23,870 bases of DNA from DASWJQ01 sp036397095 (GTDB lineage Bacteria; Chloroflexota; Anaerolineae; Anaerolineales; E44-bin32). Made by a program: the position numbers and the translations under genes. The DNA is taken from contig DASWJQ010000044.1 in NCBI GenBank assembly GCA_036397095.1, positions 1 through 23,870 of the forward strand, written 5' to 3'. The first letter of the stretch is position 1. The number at the start of each line of letters is the position of its first letter. The notes under the pieces were generated by a model. The model saw only the letters and a program-made list of their open reading frames with translations. It searched no databases and was not told where the DNA came from. This document shows, piece by piece, positions 8,701 through 14,601 of this stretch.

Positions 8701-10539
8701 GGTGAGCCGATTACGTACGATCGCTTTATGGACCTGGTGCACCCGGAAGATCAGGGCTGGATGCAAGAGCGCATTGACCAGGCTTACCAGGATCACCAAC
8801 CATTCAGTTTCCACCACAGGATTGTGACGCCGGCCGGCCGTGTTCGTATTCTTCACGGCCGCGGCCGTATTCTGACGGATGAGGCGGGCCGGCCAACTGG
8901 AATGCGGGGGACCGGCCAGGACATCACGGGCGTGGCTTTGATGGAGCAGGCCTTGGGGGATCAAACGAGCCTATACCAAAGTCTGCTGGATGCGCAGAGT
9001 GACATGGGTTTGGGTGTGGTGGCGCTCGAGGCCGGTGAGGTCGCTTACGTCAACGAAGCGATGGGCCGAATCACGGGCTACAAGCCGGAGGAGCTTAAGG
9101 ATCTCGATCAGATTGTTGGCCTGATCGTTCCCGAAGAGCGTCAGCACGTACGAGGCCTCATTGGCGAAGGCGCGGGCCAGCAATCGGGACTTGCTCAACA
9201 CGAAACATCCATTAAGACCAAGTCCGGTCAGCAGCGGCACATCGAATTCTCACGCAAGGTGACCCCGTCCGAGGATCGAGCGCGGGTCTTCCTGCTGGTC
9301 AGGGATATCACACGCCGTCGGCGGGCAACGGATCTAGCCGAAGGACTGCTCAAGACATCCAAACGGCTGGCAGCCCGACTGGAGGCCGATCCACTGTTGG
9401 AAGCGATTGCCGAAGAGGCCGCCATCTTGGCCGGGGCCCGCGCCGCATTTGCCGCGCGCAAAACCGGGGATCGATTCGTTGCCAGCGCCTATGTCGCTGG
9501 TGAGCAGTGGGTTCCGTTGGCTGCCAGCTTTGCGCTGGATGAGCCACGTCAGGAGCACTTGACGTCGGAGCCTGGATCCTACCGGTCGACGGACGAAGTG
9601 CCGGTCCTGCCGCCGATCGTGCCCGAGGATACCCCGGCAGCTCGGTCGATGCTGCTCGTTCCAATCCGTGACCGAGAACTGCAGCTGATTGGGTTCATCG
9701 AGCTTCACGACAGCGAAAACGGCGACGAGTTTACTGAAGAGGACGTCGAGAGGGTCGAGGCGCTGGCGCAAATCGCAGCCGTCGCCCTCGAGAACGCATT
9801 GGCCTATCAGACCCTGCAAGAGGTCGAGCGGCGAATTCGGCGCTCGGAGGAACGACTGCGGACCTTTTCCAGCCGGCTGGAGGCCGCTCGCGAACGTGAG
9901 CGGACGCAGATTGCCCGGGAAGTGCACGATGAACTGGGCCAGGCATTGACTGGCTTAAAGATGGACATAGTTTGGCTGCGGGACCGGATCGAGGCCGGTC
10001 CATCGGAGAAGGAATCAGCTCTGCTGCGGAAGCGAGCGGCCGATATGGCCAAGCTGATTGACGACACGATTGAAACCGTGCGCCGGATCGCGACCGAACT
10101 GCGGCCGGGTGTACTGGACGATCTGGGATTGGTGGCGGCGGTCGAGTGGCAGGTCGGAGAGTTTACCAAGCGCTCCGGCATCCCATGCAGCCTGACAACC
10201 AATCTCGAGCTGATTGAATTGCCAGGGCGGGTCGCAACGGGCGCCTTCCGTATTCTGCAGGAGGCGCTGACCAACGTCGCCCGGCACGCCAATGCCAGCC
10301 AGGTTCGTGTCCGGCTCAAGGAGCTTGATGGTTGGCTCAAGCTTGAAGTGGAGGACAATGGGGTCGGCCTGGGCAAAGATGCTGAGGAGGTATCCGAAGG
10401 ACTGGGATTGGTCGGCATTCGCGAACGGGCAAGCCTGCTCGGCGGCAAGGTCGAGTTTGAAAGCTGGCCCGACCAGGGGACCAAGGTGGCCATTCAACTT
10501 CCGACGAAACCTCCGGAGACGGATGAAGACGCCCCATGA
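5740..10539 (+). CDS. Giant GAF/PAS multisensor histidine kinase (NarL-type, HisKA_3)
   Basis: A sensor kinase of about 1,599 residues. Order, counted from 5740: two membrane segments (about 26-48 and 62-83); GAF-like 1 (110-250); GAF-like 2 (266-435); PAS 1 (443-573); GAF 3 (580-733); coiled coil (735-777); GAF 4 (780-937); PAS 2 with GSWEWD (950-1070); PAS 3 with YVNEAMGRITGY (1075-1197); GAF 5 (1200-1360); dimerisation helix with REVHDELGQALTGLKMDI, whose His-1396 is the phosphorylation site; HATPase with EALTNVARHA, DNGVGL and GLGLVGIRERA (1494-1591). This is the HPK7/NarX-DegS-like class that phosphorylates NarL-type regulators. The start is uncertain: TTG 5740 has GGAGG 9 bases upstream, while ATG 5776, ATG 5707 and GTG 5656 lack a good ribosome-binding site. 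The two membrane segments have only a very short intervening loop, so sensing is probably cytoplasmic. Its stop overlaps the next start. Confidence 0.9.
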   Translation: MSTKPGELSPQTMHRKSSSHQRTSRGLWLAVLFALSSITALIALESGWLLPMVDRAVARLWLAVALVVLGTALLAVLAYRRPVFSIRPPRLGRMERRQELHQQQADLTQVLRSVADESDLLTRGTAAIAESLQAEGAVFIEAHAPTGPATLRATYGAQTQDQFSGELRIDAGQFPEIAYSQPMIYLPDVSRAPDELAFELLEAEGPASILALRVMAGGELAGLLILMATEQWDLAAEELSFAQAAAANLGSQLWRIDQETASQLEYEAAQLLSELGDPSETQQSLLQLTCIRLGLDVCQVWRPDSARGLLTFHDQWQSLSIPANRVAREQAKPYRPGEGLLGQVWASAKPAWDLGESTHEVWAGMRLSGGTGLAGGIALPLLAASEPGSSGGVLLFLWSARPPLRMAQRQALLRIAGLYAAYLARAEAFQDLQERLADHQSLVEDVFGRSKVAFMVLDSKLRLAWANRQYEQVFGVELEDLLGQEATSVLADRLGPGLMDGVGFAAQVRQSYQEGEYLRGIELELAAPPDDGPGWLEYGSTPIEEGPYAGGRIESFIDVSQRHQVQEQARRRASQQAAAAELGKRALAELDPQRLAQEAVELTAESMQVAWSTFVRFDENADHLVLEALAGTGSVMAIGEVMASDTRFELGYALFSSGPILVEDYSTETRFEPAPYLPSGSAGGAVAVAVSSGGQPYGVLAVHTAQSSHFTAEDVAFVQLVANILSDAIERGEGERALRRAREELERRVNVRTLELQAANQELQQQIDERRRAEDSAKDLLQASQRLARNLDPDRLLDELVIQGLRLTGAKAGWAGLRSDGGFLSSSYQRTDRVTELPDGLDPAAGLPALVLETARPVLVVNSDSDKRVGPVLRRRLQVESALTVPVLDGDGRPIAFLELHDKLDGSVFTSFDLDRASALAEIASIKFQNALAYRRLSQAELELQRSTHQLEEAQELADMGSWEWDLALGELTWSAEMYRVYGLDPEGEPITYDRFMDLVHPEDQGWMQERIDQAYQDHQPFSFHHRIVTPAGRVRILHGRGRILTDEAGRPTGMRGTGQDITGVALMEQALGDQTSLYQSLLDAQSDMGLGVVALEAGEVAYVNEAMGRITGYKPEELKDLDQIVGLIVPEERQHVRGLIGEGAGQQSGLAQHETSIKTKSGQQRHIEFSRKVTPSEDRARVFLLVRDITRRRRATDLAEGLLKTSKRLAARLEADPLLEAIAEEAAILAGARAAFAARKTGDRFVASAYVAGEQWVPLAASFALDEPRQEHLTSEPGSYRSTDEVPVLPPIVPEDTPAARSMLLVPIRDRELQLIGFIELHDSENGDEFTEEDVERVEALAQIAAVALENALAYQTLQEVERRIRRSEERLRTFSSRLEAARERERTQIAREVHDELGQALTGLKMDIVWLRDRIEAGPSEKESALLRKRAADMAKLIDDTIETVRRIATELRPGVLDDLGLVAAVEWQVGEFTKRSGIPCSLTTNLELIELPGRVATGAFRILQEALTNVARHANASQVRVRLKELDGWLKLEVEDNGVGLGKDAEEVSEGLGLVGIRERASLLGGKVEFESWPDQGTKVAIQLPTKPPETDEDAP

Positions 10540-11168
10540 CACGCGTGCTCATCGTTGATGATCATGCCGTCGTCCGCCAGGGCCTGAGTCGAATCCTGGC
10601 TGACCAGGAAGGCATCGAGGTCGGCGGGGAAGCCTCGACCGGGCGCCAAGCGATTCAAATGGGCAAGCTTGAGGCATGGGATTTGGTAATCCTGGACGTT
10701 TCTCTGCCAGATGGCAGCGGCTTTGAGGTCCTTCAGGAACTGCGGCATGCCAAACCGGACCTGCCAATCCTCGTGCTGAGCGTCCACAAGGAAACACAAT
10801 ATGCCCTGCGCACGCTGCGGGCGGGCGCCGCTGGCTACCTGACCAAGGAATGCGCGCCAGATGAGCTTGTCCAGGCAATCCGTCGAGTTGAGAAGGGCGG
10901 CAAGTATGTCAGCCTCGATCTGGCTGAGAGTCTGGCCAATGTGCTGGCAGGTGAACACGAGCCCATCGCGCATGATGCGCTGTCGGATCGCGAGTTCGAA
11001 ACCCTACGGATGCTCGGCTCGGGGCTCTCCGTGAGCCAGATTGCTGAGGAACTTGCGATCAGCCCCAAGACGGTCAGCACATACCGCCGTCGAATCCTTG
11101 ACAAGCTTGGCCTGGAGACAACCGCCGAACTGATCCGCTACGCGCTGGAGCATGATCTCACTCCCTGA
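10536..11168 (+). CDS. NarL/FixJ family response regulator
   Basis: A 210-residue two-domain regulator. The receiver domain carries the acidic pair D8-D9, phosphoacceptor D54 in VILDVSLPDG, S82 and K104 (GYLTK). The C-terminal LuxR/GerE helix-turn-helix (about 145-200) begins LSDREFETLRMLGSGLSV and contains SPKTVSTYRRRILDKL. All residues needed for phosphorylation are present. The ATG overlaps the stop of the upstream kinase gene (ATGA), indicating translational coupling, so this is almost certainly the kinase's cognate partner. A likely DNA target is the TAGGAC repeat cluster just after the gene (inference). Promoter preference and the sensed signal cannot be read from sequence. Confidence 0.93.
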   Translation: MTRVLIVDDHAVVRQGLSRILADQEGIEVGGEASTGRQAIQMGKLEAWDLVILDVSLPDGSGFEVLQELRHAKPDLPILVLSVHKETQYALRTLRAGAAGYLTKECAPDELVQAIRRVEKGGKYVSLDLAESLANVLAGEHEPIAHDALSDREFETLRMLGSGLSVSQIAEELAISPKTVSTYRRRILDKLGLETTAELIRYALEHDLTP

Positions 11169-11174
11169 CCACGT

Positions 11175-11226
11175 GTAGGACTGGTCCTACGTTTCTCCAC
11201 TTATTTCGCTGACAACCGAATAGGAC
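11175..11226 (+). promoter_or_regulatory. Candidate NarL-type operator: TAGGAC inverted pair plus a third half-site
   Basis: GTAGGAC (11175-11181) and GTCCTAC (11184-11190) form a perfect palindrome with a 2-base centre. A third TAGGAC lies at 11221-11226 in direct orientation, 45 bases from the first. The palindrome lies 6 bases after the stop of the response-regulator gene and could also act as a weak terminator (GTTTCTCC follows). Its position upstream of the putative promoter at 11236-11264 favours an activator site. The link to this NarL-type protein is inference. Confidence 0.4.
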
Positions 11227-11235
11227 ACGGCCTGA

Positions 11236-11264
11236 TTCACAGGGTGCCGACGCCACACTATCCT
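11236..11264 (+). promoter_or_regulatory. Candidate sigma-70-like promoter for the receiver/LuxR genes
   Basis: TTCACA (11236-11241) and TATCCT (11259-11264) are separated by exactly 17 bases and match the -35 and -10 consensus at 5 and 4 of 6 positions. A start near 11271 would leave a leader of about 55 bases before the stand-alone receiver gene. TAGGAC at 11221-11226 lies 9 bases upstream of the -35 box. Confidence 0.4.
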
Positions 11265-11325
11265 TGGAGACAGTTAGGAGAGGTGAGTTCGACTTGCATA
11301 AGGTTGACACAAATCTGAGTTGGCG

Positions 11326-11694
11326 ATGAAGGTTCTCATCGTAGAAGATTCCAAAGTCGTGCGCCAGAGATTACAGGATATGTTGGCCGAACAAGCCGGC
11401 ATCGACGTAGTCGGTACTGCTGAGACGGCGCAGGGGGCAATCACGCAGCTAAGCAGCTACTCCCCGGAGGCTGTCATCCTGGATCTCGGTCTGCCTGAGG
11501 GCAATGGCTTCGAAGTGCTGCAAGCAACGCAGGGTCTCGACCCCCGCCCGATTGTGATCGTGTTGACGAACTTCGCGTTCGAACAATACCGCCTGTTGAG
11601 CCTAAAGCTTGGCGCTGACTACTTCTTTGACAAATCAGCCGAGTTTGAGGATGCGATCGCCATCGTACGGGCCCTGGCGGTCAATCAGGGCTAA
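11326..11694 (+). CDS. Stand-alone receiver (CheY-like, single-domain) response regulator
   Basis: This 122-residue protein consists only of a receiver domain. It begins MKVLIVEDSKVVRQRL, with acidic residues E7 and D8, phosphoacceptor D53 in VILDLGLPEGNG, T81 in VIVLT and K103 in FFDKS, so it looks phosphorylatable. There is no output domain: the frame stops at TAA 11692-11694 right after the last helix. It probably acts by protein-protein contact or as a phosphate sink for the neighbouring kinase. The start is ATG 11326; an in-frame TTG at 11320 is possible. Neither has a strong Shine-Dalgarno, although TTAGGAGAGGTGAG occurs about 40 bases upstream. The stop lies 38 bases before the next gene's start. 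Confidence 0.85.
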   Translation: MKVLIVEDSKVVRQRLQDMLAEQAGIDVVGTAETAQGAITQLSSYSPEAVILDLGLPEGNGFEVLQATQGLDPRPIVIVLTNFAFEQYRLLSLKLGADYFFDKSAEFEDAIAIVRALAVNQG

Positions 11695-11732
11695 TGGATA
11701 GGTTGAGCCAAGTTTACGCTGAGGAGGAGACC

Positions 11733-12422
11733 ATGTTGACGTATCAAGTCATTATGGTGGATGGCGACAATGTTGCCTTTGACGGGCTGCAAAGGGCGCT
11801 TTACAACGACGAGGCGTTTGGTCGGGTTCACCTCACCTGGGATCTCGAACCAACCTGGGAGCGTCTGCAAGGCTTCGATTCGGTTTCGTTGCTGCTGAAC
11901 GTTGGGGCTATCGGCGAGAAGCAAACAGCCCGCTTCATTGAGACAATTCGCCGTCGCGGCAGCCGCCTGCCGATTCTGGTCTTCGGTTGGGACCCTTGCG
12001 AAGAGTCAATTGTGCGGATGATCGAGGCCGGTGCGACCGCCTACGTGCGAGGGCGGAGTTCGCCGGCGGAGTTGGCAAAGGCTCTGCGCGCAATGCTCGC
12101 CGGGGAGGTCGACATCTGTCCAGACGTAGCCGGCCGCATGATGAAGCGGATCGCGGAATTGGCGGGCTATCGGCTGCCGGGCTGGCATGCCAATGGCGAT
12201 GGCGGCCAGGCGGCGCGCTTGACCGACCGTCAGTCGGAGGTCCTTCAACTTCTGCGCCAAGGGATGAGCAACGCCGAAATCGCCCATGAGCTGGTCATCG
12301 AGGTCGGCACTGTTAAGAACCACGTGCACAACTTGCTCAAGAAGCTTGGCGCTTCGGACCGCCATGAGGCGGCCTCGCTCCAGCCGGCCCTGGTCGATGG
12401 CGGCTGGCAACTGCAGCACTAA
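11733..12422 (+). CDS. LuxR-type regulator with Asp-less (atypical) receiver domain
   Basis: A 229-residue protein with an N-terminal receiver-like fold and a C-terminal GerE helix-turn-helix (LTDRQSEVLQLLRQGMSNAE; then VGTVKNHVHNLLKKLGASDR). The receiver keeps the overall alpha/beta pattern (IMVDGDNVAF at the start, LPILVFGWD, then GATAYVRGRS). The residue aligned with the phosphoacceptor is Asn-56 (LLLNVGAIG in place of LLDxGLPG), and the acidic cluster is D-G-D. It is therefore unlikely to be switched by normal aspartyl phosphorylation. Start ATG 11733 has an excellent GAGGAGGAG just upstream; an ATG at 11694, overlapping the previous stop, is a weaker alternative. It is paralogous to the next gene, mainly through the near-identical HTH. 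Confidence 0.85.
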   Translation: MLTYQVIMVDGDNVAFDGLQRALYNDEAFGRVHLTWDLEPTWERLQGFDSVSLLLNVGAIGEKQTARFIETIRRRGSRLPILVFGWDPCEESIVRMIEAGATAYVRGRSSPAELAKALRAMLAGEVDICPDVAGRMMKRIAELAGYRLPGWHANGDGGQAARLTDRQSEVLQLLRQGMSNAEIAHELVIEVGTVKNHVHNLLKKLGASDRHEAASLQPALVDGGWQLQH

Positions 12423-12459
12423 TCCGCGGGCATCGAGGGATTCTGGGGAGGGAAGCAGG

Positions 12460-13125
12460 ATGGAAGCCAAGAGTAGAGTTGTCCTGGTCGAGCCGGTCAG
12501 GCTTCACGCCGGCCTGTGGCAACGGTTGCTTGAGGACGATGACAGGATTGGCCAGGTTGAGCTTGTCGAGGACTATGAACAGGCTTGGCAGGCCGTCCAG
12601 CGGGCCGACGTGGTGGCGCTCGGCACCTCGCTCTTCCAACAGGATGCTCTGGCCTTTGCGCAGCGGGTGGCAACTTCGCTGCCGGCCGTGCAGGTGGTCC
12701 TGAGCGGCATTCCTCGCAGCGAGTCGGCCGTATTGGCGGCGGTCGAGGCCGGTGCGACCGGCTTGATCTTGCGCGACGAGAGTGTAGAAGAGGCATTGGC
12801 CACCATAGCGGCCGTGTGCAACGGCGATGGTCGGGTTGCCCGGGACCTGGCGCCGGTGTTGATGGACCATCTGGCCAAACTGCGCCGGATGCGATTGGAT
12901 CCGCACACCGAGGGCCGGCGCTACCAGGAGCTAACAGAGCGCGAGCGCGAAGTGTTGACACTGGTCGCCCGCCAGCTCTCGAACCAGGAGATCGCCGAGG
13001 CGTTGGTGATCGAGTTGGGTACGGTCAAGAACCATGTCCACAGCATTCTGCAGAAGCTCGAATTGCAGAACCGCCATCAGGCGGCGGACTACCTGCTCAG
13101 CCTCGAAACCGATAGTCTCGCTTGA
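12460..13125 (+). CDS. LuxR-type regulator with Asp-less (atypical) receiver domain, paralogue of previous gene
   Basis: This 221-residue protein has the same two-domain layout as the gene before it. The receiver-like part starts SRVVLVEPVRLHAGLW, with E11-P12 replacing the acidic pair. The phosphoacceptor position reads glycine (G55 in VVALGTSLFQ). The strand before the conserved lysine position is AGATGLILRDES. The HTH is LTEREREVLTLVARQLSNQE followed by LGTVKNHVHSILQKLELQNR, closely matching the upstream paralogue. Start ATG 12460 is preceded by GGGGAGGG at a good distance; the longer frame back to 12286 overlaps the previous gene and is rejected. It lies 37 bases downstream of the previous stop, so probably the same operon. 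The target is unknown. Such proteins can bind DNA constitutively or through small-molecule or protein contacts. Confidence 0.85.
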   Translation: MEAKSRVVLVEPVRLHAGLWQRLLEDDDRIGQVELVEDYEQAWQAVQRADVVALGTSLFQQDALAFAQRVATSLPAVQVVLSGIPRSESAVLAAVEAGATGLILRDESVEEALATIAAVCNGDGRVARDLAPVLMDHLAKLRRMRLDPHTEGRRYQELTEREREVLTLVARQLSNQEIAEALVIELGTVKNHVHSILQKLELQNRHQAADYLLSLETDSLA

Positions 13126-13436
13126 GATCGGCAAAGCCCTGGCGAGCCGTGGTGGGCGAACGAGCGGCGGAGCATCTTGCCCGCCTGGCAGTCTGCCAAG
13201 GCTGCGGCCAAAGCGGCAGTCTTCATTGAGGCTCGCCGGAGGCGGGCCCATCCCTTTGGCCCAGACAGCAGGTCAGGGAGAGGGTTCGCTATGACCTGGG
13301 GGTACAGGGTTTGTATCGACAGGTGCATGCCACCTGGCCCCCCGGGAGCTCATGTCTGATTGGCGGTTTTGAAAACGAATCCCGCTGCGGGAGTTCAACT
13401 AGCTGCCGGCGGGCTGGCACGAGGTGGAGGTAAGTC
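13126..13436. other. Intergenic stretch between signalling cassette and CsbD-like gene
   Basis: About 310 bases without a convincing gene. It contains a short hairpin TGGCAGTCTGCCA near 13186-13198, the octamer GGCAGTCT twice 28 bases apart, a small hairpin CAGGTGCATGCCACCTG at 13320-13336, and TTGAAAACG near 13369 without a matching -10 box. No clear terminator or promoter could be assigned. A minus-strand frame (13089-13328) was considered and rejected. Confidence 0.5.
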
Positions 13437-13655
13437 ATGCTGAACGGGTTGACGACCTACCATTGGGACCGAATGTGCCAGGCGATGCGACAGCGCTGGC
13501 CACGGCTGACCATCGAAGACACCAGCTCGATCGCCGGCAATTTGGAAGCGCTCTATCTGATGGTGCAGCGACATTACCGGCTGAGTCCGGCGATGGCCCG
13601 AGCCGAGATCAACGACTTCCTGATGAGCTATCCGGGTGTGCCCAATCACCAGTAG
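13437..13655 (+). CDS. CsbD-like small stress protein
   Basis: This 72-residue protein has the organisation of CsbD family members (PF05532): an N-terminal W (YHWDRMCQAM), the RWPRLTIEDTSSIAGNLEAL core equivalent to 'kWgkLTddDl..I.Gk.d.L', then a helix QRHYRLSPAMARAEINDFL matching the family's 'ryGiskeeAe.qvdeF'. CsbD proteins are small, soluble, helical and induced by general stress in many bacteria; their molecular role is unknown. The typical Gly/Lys-rich sequence is replaced by a more neutral one, so this is a divergent member. GGAGG at 13426-13430 sits 6 bases before the ATG. It converges with the minus-strand gene ending at 13673, leaving only 17 bases between stops. Confidence 0.75.
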   Translation: MLNGLTTYHWDRMCQAMRQRWPRLTIEDTSSIAGNLEALYLMVQRHYRLSPAMARAEINDFLMSYPGVPNHQ

Positions 13656-13672
13656 TCAGGGATGCCAGGCTC

Positions 13673-13873
13673 TCACGCATGGGGCGCGCCGGCCAGCCAA
13701 GCTTCCAACAGGGTCGAAGTATGCCGCAGACGCCGGGCCAGGTCCTCCAGCAGCGCCCGGCGCTTGGTGGGCAGCTCCCAGTCAGGACTGGCCATGACAG
13801 CCTCAATTTGCTGGCGGATCCCGGCGAGCTCATCGTCCAGTTCGAGCGACGCCGGCGAGTGTGGGTGCTTCAT
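13673..13873 (-). CDS. Small helical hypothetical protein
   Basis: A 66-residue soluble protein reading MKHPHSPASLELDDELAGIR onward, composed of two predicted helices (about 10-30 and 38-60) rich in Leu, Arg and Glu. Start ATG 13873 follows GGGAG on the minus strand; longer versions up to 14020 have poor amino-acid composition (clustered Cys/Pro) and no better ribosome-binding site. It is not recognised as a known family. It is the last of three consecutive minus-strand genes downstream of the large BTAD regulator, with 159 bases separating it from the previous one. It may be a partner of the neighbouring small protein, but nothing in the sequence proves this. Confidence 0.5.
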   Translation of the reverse strand: MKHPHSPASLELDDELAGIRQQIEAVMASPDWELPTKRRALLEDLARRLRHTSTLLEAWLAGAPHA

Positions 13874-14032
13874 GCTTCTCTCCCGTATTGGTTGTTGCCA
13901 GTGCCTGGTGTGCATCGAGTCTGCCGATGAGCTCGACCGGGCGAATCGAACAAGCGCATGGCACATGACCCGGCCCGGGTTGGGACAAGGGCAGGCATTC
14001 GGCGCGCGCCGTACTAACATCGAGTGTTGGTT

Positions 14033-14326
14033 CTAGGCGGCTTCGTTTTTTGCCCCGGCTACTGGGGCTGGGCCGGCCGACAGGCCATCGGCGGGCCAGG
14101 GGTGGTGGGGTGCCGCGCTCCGTTCGAGTTCAGCATGCACCAGCTCGTAGACGGTCAGCAAGTAGGCTGCCATCGAAGCCGCCTCCAACTTTGACAAGCG
14201 CCTGGCCATCTCTGGCTCGAAACCGCAATCTACGAGCAGCGGCTCAGTCTGTTTCAAGTCGTAGGCTTGCCTCACCGCAGGATCAACCACCGATCGGGTC
14301 AAGAGTTGATTCAGGGCTGCTAGCAT
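14033..14326 (-). CDS. Small protein resembling RiPP-leader-type (Franean1_4349/Nif11-like) helical domain
   Basis: A 97-residue protein with a strong Shine-Dalgarno (GAGGGGGGAA) just before ATG 14326. The first ~68 residues are helical: LLTRSVVDPAVRQAYDLKQT, then LLVDCGFEPEMARRLSKLEA and a hydrophobic-amphipathic helix AYLLTVYELVHAELERS. The 'DPxxRxxY...LL...GFxxExAxxLxxLxAxS' pattern recalls the leader part of Franean1_4349/Nif11-like peptides seen in Chloroflexota and actinobacteria, where a short C-terminal core is modified. The C-terminal ~28 residues are Pro/Ala/Gly/His-rich, with no Cys and few Ser or Thr. No maturation enzyme is in the window, so a precursor role is not established; it could be a simple regulatory or structural peptide. 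It lies 275 bases downstream of the BTAD regulator. Confidence 0.55.
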   Translation of the reverse strand: MLAALNQLLTRSVVDPAVRQAYDLKQTEPLLVDCGFEPEMARRLSKLEAASMAAYLLTVYELVHAELERSAAPHHPWPADGLSAGPAPVAGAKNEAA

Positions 14327-14462
14327 AGTTCCCCCCTCTTGTTATTGGGATGAGCATGGTCTCACGAGCCTGCGCCTGTCCACCGGACGGCGTGGCCAAC
14401 CATGCTAATGACGGCCGCCTCCGCCGTCGTTTCCGGATTGGCTGGGCATTCGGTTGGTCATC

Positions 14463-14496
14463 GGGACAGTCACCTTTCCACGGATTGGACTGTCCC
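14463..14496. repeat. REP-like imperfect palindrome (GGGACAGTC ... GACTGTCCC)
   Basis: A 9-bp perfect inverted repeat, GGGACAGTC at 14463-14471 and GACTGTCCC at 14488-14496, encloses 16 bases. It lies in a gene-free gap between two minus-strand genes. The GGGGACAGTC core resembles palindromic REP elements mobilised by Y1/RAYT transposases in other bacteria. No poly-T follows on either strand, arguing against a standard terminator. No second copy was noticed in the window. Confidence 0.4.
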
Positions 14497-14601
14497 CAAG
14501 GTATGCAAACTACCCTCAGGATTTCCTGAAGATCAAGGTGCAGGAATCAGTTGGAAGGGATCGCGGTGTGAGCGCCGGGTCGTAGGGAAGGGCGGTGCGG
14601 G

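Noticed and set aside
9807..10493. Long minus-strand frame (228 codons) opposite the kinase catalytic region
   Set aside because: Serine/arginine-rich composition typical of the antisense of GC-rich coding DNA; the plus strand has unmistakable kinase motifs here.
13089..13328. Minus-strand frame of 79 codons in the gap before the CsbD-like gene
   Set aside because: No Shine-Dalgarno, overlaps the end of a confident gene and resembles no family.
13320..13336. Hairpin CAGGTGCATGCCACCTG as terminator or operator
   Set aside because: Only a 6-bp stem, no T-tract, and single occurrence; kept only as a remark in the intergenic entry.
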